The notes below the pieces were generated by a model, which saw only the letters and a program-made list of their open reading frames with translations, ran no database searches and was not told where the DNA came from. 64,000 nucleotides of DNA from Nigrospora sphaerica. Taxonomy: Eukaryota > Ascomycota > Sordariomycetes > Amphisphaeriales > Apiosporaceae. Shown here in pieces: positions 23,150 to 35,490 of this stretch; the stretch's first letter is position 1; every line of letters starts with the position of its first letter. The position numbers and the translations under genes are program-made. The DNA is taken from the NCBI GenBank assembly GCA_018287875.1, contig JAGVVL010000001.1:6448001-6512000 (forward strand). The letters run 5' to 3'.

Positions 23150-26100
23150 GTGGGATGGTTGCCGGCAGGGCGTTTGCAAGTGGGTGTGTTTGAGGAGGCG
23201 AGCACAGACGGATTTGATGGCGACCCGGCTCTGAATCTGGACCGGCGACGGTGTCGTCGTGGTGCAAAACCGATCCGATAGATGCACTTCGGACGGACAG
23301 AGGAAGAGACGGCCGGGCAGGCGAGGTCGAGGTCGGGCGAGAAATGGGCTTGTGTGCCGTCAGCTGCCTGAGGTGGGGCACTTTTCGACAACTCAACACC
23401 AAAGCCCAGCCTCAGCCTGCCTTGATTGTCTTCCAGGCCAATCACACGCCCCGCCTCTTATACAAAGGAAAGAAACCGGGCTTCAGGATGTAAAGGAAGG
23501 GAGCGAAGGCACTTCATTCTGTGCTTTTGGGGAAGCAGAGCCGCTACCAAGTACCCCAGTAGAGTTTGCGCCGGCCTGTTGACAAAGGCAGAATGGGATA
23601 TTCATCCACACAGCCGGCCCTCTCCTCCCTCGGGCCGCCATGGTTTCCAACCTAGGTAAGCCTGGCTGGGGCCTGCAGCTTCGAGGGCAACAGTCGCCGT
23701 CACGGAACCAATGCTGGCCTAGGACTTGTTTCATGGTTACTGTCATGCTCCTGAGTTCTTTGGCGGGTTATATGGACCAGGTGATACATAACGGGGCCGC
23801 GCCCAAGTGGCGGGCTCGCGTAGGGGCACACGGGAGAGCAGCGACAGTACAGGGAGGGCCCTGTCCGTTTATTGGTATATAGCGAGGAGGAGTCTCTCCC
23901 AACGTCCCACTCCATGTCAGTCGACTTTTCTGATGACGGTGTTTCCAAAAAGGAAGTTGCACTCTGGAGCAGGTCCAAAAGAGACGGTAACGCGTTCTTC
24001 AACAAGAGAAGCGATCGTGTCACCCGTGTTGAGGTACCGTCTCAAGACCCCGACGCAGGAAACATCCTAAATGGGCCCAACAGCCTGCGCGAGGGTGGGG
24101 CTAACACAAAGGTGAATGGATGGATTCACGTGCAAAGATTGGCGCACAAAGTAATAGATCCCTGAAGACGAGTTGGCGTCACTAATTCCCTTGCCCAATT
24201 CGGTCCCCAAGGTACCGACAAGATGGACTGCTACACCTGCGTAGCAGAGAGGTATAGTTACCTGGTGAGGCACCCTCGACTCAGGCTGAATTGATCCTGT
24301 GTATGGTGCATCCCCTTGGTTCCGTAGACTGGGAGATGTGGCGCAAAGCATATCCGCCCCCGTGTAAGCCGGATCGGTCTGGCGTGCAACATGCGAGTAC
24401 TATTGATCAGCCCCGAGTCGCCACAGAACTTTCTTATGGCAGAACCGGCCTACATGTCAAGCCGAACTTCCAGCACGCATGCGACTATGCACTGGCGCGA
24501 TGACAGGCTGTGAAAAAAGGTCAACAGTGGGCGGAGGCGGCTCACGGGAACAAGGGCCCAGGCTGTATGGGTGCGAAAGCCGACCGCAATCTGCGCCAAT
24601 CAGAGCTATTGTTTTGATGGCAATATTGGGGATCGAGCAACAAAAGAGACAGCCAGCGACCAAGCGCCCTCAAAGACGACAATCGAACAACCTCGACTAA
24701 AGGCAAATCCTAGCGAGCTGAGTACTCGTTGACGCGACATTCGGTGGCGTGCGGCGGCATCTTAGAAATAACGAGGTAACGCAGCGATGTCGAGGCAAGC
24801 GAGGGGGGCAAGGCCAAAGAGGAGGGAGGTACCTACGAAGAGGTAGGTATGTAGGTACAACGCAAAGGGGGGGCATTGGGCATTAGGGCTGTTAGTACAA
24901 CGGACGGGAGCGCTACGGAGCTGCTTGAGGATTTGGACTATTAGCTAGGGCACTTGTTTACAAACAGAGGATCGCGTCACGCTCGTGCCCGTTTCGCGTC
25001 GCGGGGCAGGTCCCCAGCGCGTGACAAACAACACACTAGCCATACGCCGTTGTTTTGGTGACCGATCCGGAATCCAGGCGGCTTCGTTGGGGCGGCCGTG
25101 AGTTGGCTGACTATGAGATCATCCGGATCTTGCCCGGCCCCCGGTTTGCTATTCGTCTAGTGGTCCCGTTCCTGAGTGTACAGAGGAGAGCCCTGGGGTC
25201 CATCCTGGACGGACTAGGTTGGGTGCTTGTGCTTTGTATGGAGCCCCCGGATCTGCGTTTGACGGCGGGGCGTGGTTGAAGGCGCTCGAGGCTTCCATCA
25301 GCCCGGCTGATGGCCAAACCCATCCATGGATGCCCCTAGGTGGTACTAACGTCCCTGCTTGGTACCCGTTCCTATTACTTCAGTACACATGGAGTCATGG
25401 TGGATGCGTCTTACCATGGGCTGCCGGCCTTGTCAGTGACAGACGCGGGAGGTACGTCGGGCAGTTCTTCGCTCTTGCGAATACTCAATGCTATACGTAC
25501 GCAGCTCAAGCTCATATCCCAGCCTTTTGATTCCCCCCCCCCCAGATTACACCATATGAGGCGCATCACGCTATGGTAGACCGCCCAGACGACACGAGGG
25601 TTTCCAGAGAGGGAGTGGTGTCCGTCAATAATGGATCAGTGGCTTGCTATGGTTACTAAGAAATATTAATGCTTCTTTACCTATGAATCCAGGCGGGAAC
25701 GCGCAACAACTGCCCTGGAAGACGTCCATATTCCATATCATTCCCGGCCACTCTTTCAGTACTTAAGCACCGCCTTCAAAGCCTTTATGATTACTTCTGT
25801 TTGGGCGACGTTCCAAACAGCCGCTGTCCCCATCGCCCCTCCGTTCCGTCTTACGCCGCTGTGTTGACAAGTCTCGGCTGGTGTGTTTTGCTGTTATTGT
25901 TATTGTTGTTTACTGTTGATTGCCTTTCCCCCACGGTGCACAGCCTCCCAGCATCCGTTTATCCATCTGGTCGCGAACCTGCCTGCATTGCGCCACGGCA
26001 AACGACGGGCTTCTGTCACACGGCTAAGGCGCGCTCTGCATCTAAAGCGCTCGTCCAGTGGTTTTCATGCTTCGCCCACCTCTGCGTGAGTGCGTTCGTT

Positions 26101-27882
26101 CCGTCTTTCCCCTCCCACCAGCGCCAATCACTGCACACCCAACCTCTGAAGGCTGTCTCTCGTCTGTGTTCGCCGTTGGCGTTTGTTCAACCCTGCCTGC
26201 CTGCATCGGCGCAGTAACATTGCTGCAGACCTTTTGGGTTCCCCCTCTTACACACCTACTTCCACTTTACACCTGCATCTTACCTGTCTGTATAGGTAGA
26301 CGGCCAGCTACTTACGTACTACCTACTTGCTGAGGAATTAGACTCGTTGCCGCCAATCAGTACATCCTACCTCCTACTTCTATCCATCTACCCGACCGTC
26401 CCACCGTCCAATCCATTTTATAGATCCCCTCCCCCCTTTCATCCAACCCCCCTCTGCCCCTCCGCTCACTTACACGCGCGCAGTGCCTTTGACGCAAGAC
26501 GGTCAGTTCTGTATACACCCCAGCTACCTCCCCTGCATCGCAGCGTATCATCCCCACGCAGCGGGAAAGTACTGGCTTGCTTTCCGGGCCTGTACGTGAG
26601 TACATAGGCCACGCACATCTCCATGTCTCAACTGCCACTGGGCTAATGTCAAGAATCCTCAATAGACACCACGGCCGCAATACTGTTCACCTCCAGTCGT
26701 TCCCACGCTCGACTGACCGCTTGCCATTCGCGCAGACATCTCGTCCAGGGCGGCGGCGGCGGTGCGGAAAAGAAGGCAGGGTGGCCCTGTCCATCTGTTT
26801 ACGACCAAGAGGTTTGTGTGTGTGCGTGTCTGTGCATGTGCCGACTACGCACACGCCAGTACAGTATATTCTCCAACAGCATATCGACCATCGGCGCAGT
26901 TGACGACCGACTGACCGACCGATTGGCCGACCCGCAGTGTAAGTAGTGACCTACAGCCCATAGATCCGTTCATCCAGACTAGGTACATACCTCTATGCAG
27001 GCGCCGCTGTCGGTATGGAAGCATCTGGGTTGATGTACACGGGCGGACAAGTACATACACTAACATGGAACCATACAGGCAAGTTGCTAGTTGGTGTGTG
27101 TACTGACAGGGTTGGCCGTACGTCTGATCGCTCGCCAGATCCCGGCACTGCCCAGTCAGCGGCCGAGCGCAGACGTTCCTGATCTACCTGGTGGTAGGCA
27201 AGTCTGCACCTAAGGAAAACAGGTCTCCCCCAACCAGATTCCCAGACGGCGCCACACGGCTCGCCCTCCGTCAATTGGTAGGTAGTTCGGTACGCGCGCC
27301 CTGCCTGACTCTCTCTCTCCCTCTCTCTTCCTCTCTCTACTTCACGACCCCACCCCCAATACCACCTCTCAACCCTTGCCCCCCAGTACATTCGTTCGTC
27401 TTGGTACATTACCCTGCCCGTTTCCGCCTGTCCTCGGTGCTTCGTTACCTGCTGCCTACCCTGCCCCATTCCTTCTGCCGTTCACTCCCAGCGCCCTTCC
27501 ATCCGCGCGAACCACCCCCGGAGGCGCTTGGGCTCTGACCATCGTCCGTCCCGCCACCATCTTTCGACGCCGACTAGCACCGTCTACTCACTCCCCTTGC
27601 CTCGCACGACACCTGCTGCGACGGTTGTGTTGTTCACGTTGCCGGTTCCGATACCTACTAATAACAACTGTAGCTTTGTCGTCCTTGGTGCGTGAAGACG
27701 ACCCGCTGCGGGTTTGCGACGAGCCGCCGCAGATTGCGCCCGCCATCCAGCTCCCACTTCTGGACCAAAACGTCGCATACCCAAAAACACCCTCGCCTGC
27801 CGCTGCCAGTAAAATCCGGGCTCGGGCAACCGGGGATCTCGATGCGCCTCGCGCCTTCGTAGACCCGATACCCTTTCGCATC
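23150..27882. other. Long non-coding stretch between RTG2 and the Ser/Pro-rich gene
   Basis: It is about 4.7 kb. No gene was recognised. The part from about 25800 is pyrimidine-rich, with repeated short donor-like and acceptor-like sequences and a CT-rich block at 27303-27350, which looks like a core promoter and a long, possibly spliced, leader of the gene starting at 27883. A C11 run lies at 25533-25543 and CCTAGGTA-type motifs at 24841-24858 and near 26290-26330. Confidence 0.5.
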
Positions 27883-29667
27883 ATGTCGCTCCTGTATTCG
27901 GGCGCGGCGACGCTCCCCAAAGGCTTCCGCTTCGGTGGCGACGAGTGCGATCCCAGAACGCCGGAACCTTCAGCACCGGTCGACACCACGAGAGCACCGT
28001 CCCCACCTAGACCGCGGCTGAAGCTTAAGAGGCGCATTGTATCAGCTCCCCTCCATGCGCCGACTCAGCAATTTCTCGCCTCGGTGGCCGCGGCCGATGT
28101 ACCGATCCCCAGTGTCGAGGAGTCGGAGCTTGCGCGTGCCGGCCATGACATGACGAATAGCTTGCCCCGTATCCATCTGCCAGATTTTGACGGCATGGAT
28201 ATATATGATAATTTGCGCCCGCCTGTCTTCTCTCCCCCCAAGACACCCGCTGTGGAGTCGGCGCCAACACTGTCGGCGACCGAGTTTCCGGATTGGTCCA
28301 TCGAAGCAAGCTGGAGCAGCTCCGACGTCGACTCGAGCCCAGAGTACGAGTCCAGCAGGCCTTCGACGGCATTCTCAACACAAACGAGCGCATCGTCGTT
28401 CTTCAGTCTGTTTCCGGGGGCTTCGGATGGCGACGAGGATTGCATCAGTCTAGAGTTAGATCAGCCATGCGCGGAAAAGCCCACCGCGCAGGAAGATCAG
28501 CACAAGCCGCGTGCACACAAGTTCAGGAAAGCGCCCTGGACGAAGGCCATGAGTGCGCACCTCTGGTCAACCTATCTGCTGTACCTCCAAGATCCCCGAG
28601 TGACCCCCTTACACCTCGGCAAGAGCCGCATCCCTCCCGAGGGGGTGTGCACCCGCGTTGCGCGGGAAGCCAGGCGCGGCTGGAAAGGTTCCAATATATC
28701 TACCAGAAGCGGCAGCAGTACGCCCACTGCGGAATCGTCTAAGCCGTACATGCAGTGGCCGCACACGTGCGCAGCCACCAGGGCCCATCTACGCGAGCTT
28801 TGCAAGCTCGAGGCATCTGTTCAAGCCGGCAAGGCGGCCGGCATGGCGCGGAGTCCTACTCCATTCAATAAGGCTGCGCATCGCCGTTGGAACCGGCGGT
28901 GCACGCCGGCACGCTCCCAGCCCGCCTTTTCCGGCCAAGATATGACCATGTCTTTGACTCTGTGCACCGCCGAGGCGATGCAGCCGCATGGGCCCTTGGC
29001 GCAGCTTACGAGCTCGCAGTCCGGAACGGCGGAACAGCGCGCGACGGATACGCCTGTCCACGGCGGAGCCAAACAGCTTGGCTCTCCGTTCCTAGCACAC
29101 AGCTACGGGCCCAGTTCGTCATCGATACTGGATGCGGATGCGAAGGTGGGGCGATCGTCCACCATAGTCGGCACGCATAACAACGTCCTGCAGTCACCGG
29201 TGCGTCTCACGCGGTCCCGGTCTGGCACTCAGAAACGCAGATTAGTCAAGGGTGTAGATGAGCCACGAAACAGGGGCCGGTCGAGCCTTGCAGCTGCGTT
29301 CAGTTCCACCGAGCCGGCCGCCCGGGACAACTTGTTTGTCCCTCGAACAGCACCTCTAGCGGATCCCTTTGCGCCTACGGGCGCGCTCGACGTGCCTCCG
29401 CCGCCACCGCGGCGGCTCCGATCTCCGTTTCCCGGCTCTAACGCGAGTCGCTCGTTCCCGGACAGACTCCAGCCCGCCGATTTCAACCTCACAGCGCTGC
29501 GTCGCGGGTTCACAACGGTCCAGCAATACGCGGAACCTACAGGGCCGTCGGACGCGGCGCCAGCAACTCGGTCGAGCCTGGCATCGAGACTGGCTTACAT
29601 TGATGACCGCCTCAAGGAGTTTAGGGGCCGAAGCAACGCACGCCGGCGCTCTCAATCGCCGTGGTAA
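27883..29667 (+). CDS. Conserved-looking Ser/Pro-rich fungal protein, function unknown
   Basis: The frame is open from 27376 to 29667 (763 residues), but its first part resembles leader sequence (Pro/Leu/Arg-rich). The ATG at 27883 (MSLLYSGAATLPKGFRFGG) begins the protein-like part and gives 594 residues. Most of it is disordered Ser/Pro/Arg-rich sequence with many SP and TP sites. One compact block (KAPWTKAMSAHLWSTYLLYL, then DPRVTPLHLG, GVCTRVAREARRGW) has regularly spaced tryptophans like a SANT/Myb-type helix bundle; that likeness is an inference, not an identification. A second predicted helix lies near the C-terminus (SLASRLAYIDDRLKEFRG). The function is unknown. The long pyrimidine-rich upstream region suggests a regulated gene. 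Confidence 0.7.
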   Translation: MSLLYSGAATLPKGFRFGGDECDPRTPEPSAPVDTTRAPSPPRPRLKLKRRIVSAPLHAPTQQFLASVAAADVPIPSVEESELARAGHDMTNSLPRIHLPDFDGMDIYDNLRPPVFSPPKTPAVESAPTLSATEFPDWSIEASWSSSDVDSSPEYESSRPSTAFSTQTSASSFFSLFPGASDGDEDCISLELDQPCAEKPTAQEDQHKPRAHKFRKAPWTKAMSAHLWSTYLLYLQDPRVTPLHLGKSRIPPEGVCTRVAREARRGWKGSNISTRSGSSTPTAESSKPYMQWPHTCAATRAHLRELCKLEASVQAGKAAGMARSPTPFNKAAHRRWNRRCTPARSQPAFSGQDMTMSLTLCTAEAMQPHGPLAQLTSSQSGTAEQRATDTPVHGGAKQLGSPFLAHSYGPSSSSILDADAKVGRSSTIVGTHNNVLQSPVRLTRSRSGTQKRRLVKGVDEPRNRGRSSLAAAFSSTEPAARDNLFVPRTAPLADPFAPTGALDVPPPPPRRLRSPFPGSNASRSFPDRLQPADFNLTALRRGFTTVQQYAEPTGPSDAAPATRSSLASRLAYIDDRLKEFRGRSNARRRSQSPW

Positions 29668-30484
29668 CTCGACAGATGGCAGACGCTGGCTCATCCGGTC
29701 CAACTTCCTCTTCTTCCTTCTTTTGTACACAACGCGCGTGTAAGCCCGTCATGTCATTACGACTTTTGCGATCTTTGGGGCGTTGCTTGAAGCGCATGAC
29801 ACTACAGATACCCCGGTCCGCCTTGCATCACAGATAGGAAGCGATTCGGCTGCTCGAGAGCCGTGGTGGCGCGTGAGCGACATAGCACACTAAAAGCCAT
29901 TTTCTTAATTATCCGGGGACGAGCGCGGTTGGAGGCCTACCTAGGTACATTTACTACGTTCCGGTGGGTGGGAGGTCCCCCATCTGGACCCATTTTCCCC
30001 GCAGGTGGTGTGAGAAGACTTCCCAATGGGGATTATGAGGAGACGAAATGATTTCATGAACGGCGGACGGTTTTGGATCGGTCTACAGCTACGATCTGCT
30101 TCGCCCGCGGCTTTGCACTAAGGGGCGTTAGGTTTTTGATCCCGCAACGGCCGGCAGATGACGAGGTCGGGACTGCGATGGAAGGGCGAGGAAGGGAGAC
30201 TTGTGCGCGGCCTTGGCACAGCGGCTTGCCTACGGAAGTAGATAGCTGGACACCTGTGTCCTAGGTAATGGGAGAAATGAAATGCCCGGACGGCACGGGC
30301 GGAATGCTGCTGCGAAGGTGCAGGGAGGGACAGGAACTCGTGGTGCCCGCGAAGGTCGCCGCGGATCGGCGACGTCGGAGAGGGACCAAGGCGGCCCTGC
30401 TTTACAAGTCAGGCTAGTCCCCGATACTTCGCCGACCGTTGCGCCCCGAGCGCAGGACGGCGAAAGCTTTCTTGTGCCCTTTTC
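29668..30484. other. Intergenic, Ser/Pro-rich gene to small Cys-rich gene
   Basis: No gene was recognised. It contains a palindromic CTACCTAGGTAC at 29937-29948. Confidence 0.5.
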
Positions 30485-30492
30485 TATAAAAA
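30485..30492 (+). promoter_or_regulatory. TATA box of the small Cys-rich gene
   Basis: TATAAAAA lies 182 bp upstream of the start codon at 30667. It is followed by a C/T-rich stretch of the kind seen at fungal transcription starts. Confidence 0.5.
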
Positions 30493-30666
30493 CCCGCCCG
30501 CTCTTTCGCTTGTTCCTCTTCGCCCAGCAGAGCAGCCTTTTCGGTGTGTGTGGATCCATCTATTATCTCTTCGGCCGCATTTCGAGGACGCCTCGCCCAA
30601 AACAAGACAGCTCGACGCACATCCCGTCCCGTCACCCGCCTACCAAATACATCCGACTCCATTACG

Positions 30667-31031
30667 ATGTGCATGAAAGCAACGTGCAGCTCCTGTGGTG
30701 AGGCCTAACCCCGCCTTCCCCCCTTCGCCCTTTCATCCACCGGCTGTGTCTGCGCAAACCCCAACGACGGCGTTTGTGCCACGGCCCCGGCCCGCGGACG
30801 AGGCCGCCGGATTGTCCGGCGGGGTGCCGAGGGCGCCTCACCAAGAGAAACGCGGGACGAGGATCAGGTTGCTGACGCGCAAAAACGGGACATCCAGGCA
30901 AGACCACGTGGTACGGCTGCGGCGAGCACATCGCCAGCGTCCTCGACAACGTCGCGACGGACCAGTGGTGCACGTGCGAGCCCAAGGTAGAGAAGAACGG
31001 CAAGACGTACCCGCCCAAGGCGGCCAAGTAG
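30667..31031 (+). CDS. 54-residue Cys-rich small protein (uncharacterised, apparently conserved in fungi)
   Basis: Two exons (30667-30697 and 30898-31031) around a 200-nt intron (donor GTGAGG; GCTGAC branch site; acceptor CATCCAG) give 54 residues. The start is MCMKATCSSCGKTTWYGCGE and the middle is QWCTCEPKVEKNGKTYPPKA. Cysteines at 2, 7, 10, 18, 35 and 37 form a CxxC, a single Cys and a CxC, plus one His, which could bind zinc or another metal. The strong splice signals, a clean stop after KAAK, an upstream TATA box and resemblance to small Cys-rich proteins I recall from other ascomycetes support a real gene. Neither exon is long enough to show up in a simple ORF scan. No signal peptide is seen. 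The function is unknown; metal handling is only a guess. Confidence 0.82.
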
Positions 31032-31364
31032 GAGCATATTCCCAACGCCGGCCCGCGCCCAGGCCCGTCGTGGTAACAAAGCGTGTCCCCTCCCTTTAGC
31101 AGCGGCGGATGCACGGTGCTCTAGCAGCGGCGGTCTCTACTACGGGTGGTCCCCCTTTCTACCGGTCCCGCGTCGGGCCCTGTTTACGCGGGTCTCCCTG
31201 TCAGACTTGATAGGGGCTATGGCGGGACGGGGTGTATCAGCAGGTTGTTCATTCGTCAATAACATGTATCACGTCGTGTCCCTGGGGTCACGTCGCCGAG
31301 GAATTTGACACCGCGCCCATCACTCATGAATGCGTTTGCCTGGGCCCCTTTGCCTCTCGCGCGC
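31032..31364. other. Convergent intergenic space
   Basis: It is the shared 3' region of the small Cys-rich gene and the OYE gene. Nothing was recognised. Confidence 0.5.
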
Positions 31365-32810
31365 TCAGTGGTGATGCTTCTTCCTCCAACCGGCGCGGGC
31401 GTATTGGTTAGGCCACTGGACGGCGACGCCGAGCTCGTAGGCGGCGCGGAGCGGGAACTCGGGCTCCCGCAAGAGCTGGCGCGCCAGGAGCACCACGTCG
31501 GCCTGCGTCTTCTGACCGGCTTCCTCCTGCTCGACCTCAATGGTGCCGCAGGGTGCGTTCTCCCCCGCGGCCGGGCGCTCCTGCACGATAGACCTGGCCA
31601 TCTCGGCCTCGGTGATAAAGCCGACGGCGCCGATCAGAAGGCGCAGGCCCTCCGCATGCAGTGCATCCCGGATCTGGCCGGCCATGTCGACCTGGTAGTA
31701 GGTAGAAATGTCAATCTTTTGCTGGGCGTTGTTGCCGCCGGAGCTGACGTCCAGCAGGTCGACGCCGGCGGCGGGCAGCATCTTGGCCAGCTTGATGCTC
31801 TCGGCGATATCCCAGCTCGGGCCCGCCCACTACCATCATCCAGAGTCAGCAAAGTTCCTAAAACAGATGTTTATGGAGCCCGTCTCGGAGCACCTTCAGG
31901 CAAGAACGCGAGAAACAAAGCGTGGCCATAGTATAAAGGGAGGAATTGGGGCTGACATGGGTAATCCAGAACGCCGGGTTCCACTCACCTCCATCCATTC
32001 GGTGGCCGAGATGCGCAGCCAGAGGGGCATGTCCCCGGGAATGACGTCGCGCACAGCCCCGATGACCTCAAAGAGCAGACGCGTCCGGTTCTCAAAGCTG
32101 CCGCCGTACTCGTCGGTGCGCTGGTTGGACAAGGGCGACAGAAACTCGGTGAGCAGGTAGCCATGCGCGCCATGGATCTCGATCACGTCGAAGCCGGCCG
32201 CGACGGCCCGGATGGCGGCGCTCCGGAAGGCGTCGACGAGGGCCCGGATGTCGTCCAGGGTCATGGCCTTGGGCTCGGCGAAGCCATCGGTGAACCGGAG
32301 GGCCGAGGGGGCCCAGACGTTGTCGGGCCAGCCGCCCGCTTCAGCGCCCGAGACGGCGTTGGTGCGGCCCATCTTGGCGGCGACCCACGGGGCGACGGTG
32401 CTGGCCTTGCGGCCGGCGTGGGCCAGCTGGATGCCCATCTTCTGGCCTTGGCCGTGGGCAAAGTCCACAATACGGCGCAGGGGGCCGATCTGGCTGTCCT
32501 TCCAGAGGCCCGAGTCGTGGGGAGTGATGCGGCCATTGGCGGTAACGGCGGTAGCCTCGACAATAGTCAGGCCGGCGCCTCGGATGACGAACTGCGAGAG
32601 GTGGGCGAAGTGCCAATCGGTGTGGTGGCCATCATCGGCGCTGTACTGGCACATGGGCGAGACGACAAAGCGGTTGTGCAGCGTGAGACGGCGCATCGTC
32701 AGCGGCTGGAACAGGGTCGGGGCCTTTTCGGGCTCGAGAGCGGCGCCGATGGGCGGGTCCAGAGCCGGCGATGGGGGCCGGGGCGCGGCCGGAGCTTGTG
32801 GGCTTGCCAT
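31365..32810 (-). CDS. NADH:flavin oxidoreductase, Old Yellow Enzyme family (YqjM-like class)
   Basis: An FMN-dependent ene-reductase that reduces activated C=C bonds with NAD(P)H; the physiological substrate is unknown. Two exons (32810-31989, 31829-31365) encode 428 residues. Family hallmarks are FVVSPMCQYSADDGHHTDWH (the Cys that tunes FMN in the thermophilic-like YqjM class), GIQLAHAGRKAS, the substrate-binding His pair in EIHGAHGYLLTEFLSPLSN, the DEYGGS motif, and the GVDLLDVSSGG phosphate-binding region in exon 2. The intron (159 nt) joins ATEWME to WAGPSWDIAE. The C-terminus ends in His residues. An in-frame ATG 51 nt upstream exists, but MASPQAP is preferred because the upstream part reads like leader. 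No targeting signal is obvious, so it is likely cytosolic. Confidence 0.92.
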
Positions 32811-35490
32811 AGCTGGGTCGAGATTGCCTACTTCCCAGAATGCAACGACAATTAGCCGCAACAGACGTTCGGTCCTATCCGCAGGGGCGCCGTGGCTGTG
32901 GGTTGGTTAAGCAACGGGCCGGCAGCGATTGGGCCTTTTGCTTGCGGGTTGCTTGATGGGCCCTAGGGAGATGAGCTGAGGGTCAATGCAGGGGCAGACC
33001 TAGCTGTACGGGGCGAAGCTCACGTGGATGAAGTGGAGCGATTACGCGAGGGTGTTTTGAGACGATGAGAAGGGATTTTGGGGATTCCGAGAGCTTCACT
33101 TTCCTCCGACAAAGCAAGCGCTTCCGCTTTTTTGAAGTAGTACTCTTGTTGAGTGCTTACTCATGCCTCACATGAAGTTCCTACCCAGCTATTTGCCGCC
33201 TCCAAAAGTGCACAGCTGATTATGATGGATTACGCCGAGGACAAGCGAAGCCGCTTACCCCGCATGTCCCAGCTTTGTTGCGGTGGCCTTGGGTCTTTTC
33301 GGGCAGGTGTAGTTACGCGACACGATGCATGCATGATACGGTATGGAAGTGCGCAGGTAGACTTTAGGTAGTCATTGTAGACGGAACGAGTCCCGCGGTC
33401 GTCCCTTCCAATCTACACCACCCACCGGTGCGATCATCCAGGTTGCAAAGAATATGGAGGCTCGAGGGTTAGTAGCAAGCGATGGAGCACAGGTGCCTCA
33501 TTAGCCCCCCTCAGCGCATGGACGCTAGGTAGATGCGAACGAAAGAGAAATAGTCCCCGCCTTTTTCTTCAACGGGGCCGTTTAAGGTAGTGGGTTGGCG
33601 GGCACTAAGGGCAGGTAGCTGAGAGTTGTACCTGACCAAGATAGGCCCGGGCATGGATGCTTTACATTAGGGAATGTAAGTACTAGCCTAGGCCTCTTGC
33701 CCACATTAGGTACATGACCATGTACTTACACCACCTTCACACCGGTCGGGCAGGTGCGTGCCTCGTCCACGCCTACCACCCGATCAACGGAAACCGGGCA
33801 GCCTGGCCAGCGTCTCGGTCGCCTCACATTATCTTGTTTCGCCGGCTCCGACCAGTCCGTCTACGGCGAGAGAAGACCGACCTCGAAACCTGGGACTACT
33901 TGACCACGAGTCCGGCGCTTCAGACCCCTCTTGGTCGTCTCCCTCATCGGATTGGCGTAAGTACAGATGAAGTTCGCCCGCGACAGCAGCAGCCATCACT
34001 GGTCGGGATGGATGCCTTTCAACCTTTGGGAGGGTTTCGGTGCGGGCGAGCCGGGGGTTTTGGTGCTTGGCTAACGGCCGCCTCGTAATACTCTGGTGCG
34101 GGTATTTGTGCTTCATTGGGACCAATGACCGAAGCCTACATGAGCCATGAAACTCGTGCGTTCCATGCATGCAGGAGTGGCCCAGCCCCGGTTCCCGTGG
34201 GAGCGAGTACGTCTGCTCCATGTACGTACCTACTTACCTAACATCACCTACCCTGACCTACTAACTAAACCTACCATGTACGTCAATGCTAAGGACCCGA
34301 CACGCTGTGCACACGACCTTGATGTCCTACCCGTGGGAGGTTCAGCTATGAAACGAAACCTGGCGCCATCTACTACGTACAACAGGTAGCCTCACCTTCC
34401 GCGCTGCTGGTGGTGCCGGCCTAGGAACCTGCCTGCAGTTGCCCTGGCCCCGATGTCCAGTTCTTGGATCCTGGTCCCAATCCCTGGACTACACGCTCAC
34501 TCTCCCTCGCTACGGAAGACCAAGGCACCTCCTGCAGCTGTACGCGTCGCCGACACGCAGCAGGCGCAACTATAGCAATGATAACATCAGCAGCAACATC
34601 AGCAGCAATTGCATTCCGTCATGTCAGGGCTGTCCTATCCTGATCTGTCCGACCAACTGCTCCCCGAACCCAACCGGAAGTCGGCAACGACCACGAGGCA
34701 TACCGAGCGGGACCGCAACCGTCATGTCCGTCGATGCAACACGTCCCCGCCGCCGCTGACTCGGCCAGCCCACCTGGATTACTAGCGCCACCATTCCGTC
34801 CTATCCGCCGATCAGGGGCTCCATCTGAAGCGGCGCTACGGGGCCTAATTGTGTGCCTACGCGAACCCCGAAACATCCTGGCGCTCGTCTGTTTCTCTGC
34901 CTCCAGAATCCGTTTGTCACCCAGCGCAGGACAGGCACCCGTGCTCCGCTTGCAGCCTGGCAGCCCTGCTCCAAAACAGGCCAGAGAAGGGAGGACAGGG
35001 TTCCCTCCCCCAAAGCAGAGCCTCTCCCGCTCTTTTGGTCTCTCGTCCGAGCTCTAGAATTGCCGCGTTGCATTGGAACAGCAGGTACCCTGCCCCATCG
35101 TTCGCACCATGGCCTGGGCGACATGAGACGTTTGCGGTACGCAGGCCGCCAGTAGTAGCATCAGGATCCGGCCGGGAAGCAGAAGCCGACCGATACGGGA
35201 CCAGAGAAGCAAGGTCGACGCCGGCATCATATGTATCAGGAACGCCCGCCGCCGCTTGCTGCGACTTGACTTCTCTCTTCTCTCTTGTGGAATACCTTGG
35301 GATCCTGTCTGGCCTCCTTCGTCCGTCCATCGTGTTGTATTAATTCCTTCTCGACGTCGCGACCACTGTATAATTCCAAACATAGAGCGCTGGGCGCCCC
35401 ACGATCTCACGACCAGCATCGCCTATACGAAGAAGAAAGAGTAATTACTCGCCAAGTGTGCAATACACCGGAAGATCCGCAGTCATCGCC
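32811..35490. other. Divergent intergenic region between OYE and BTB genes
   Basis: It is about 2.7 kb. No gene was recognised. Short ACCTACC/AGGTAGG-type motifs occur around 34222-34280. Confidence 0.5.

Noticed and set aside
23150..27882. Possible secondary-metabolite or transposon remains
   Set aside because: No PKS, NRPS, P450, transporter, reverse transcriptase or long repeat signature was seen.
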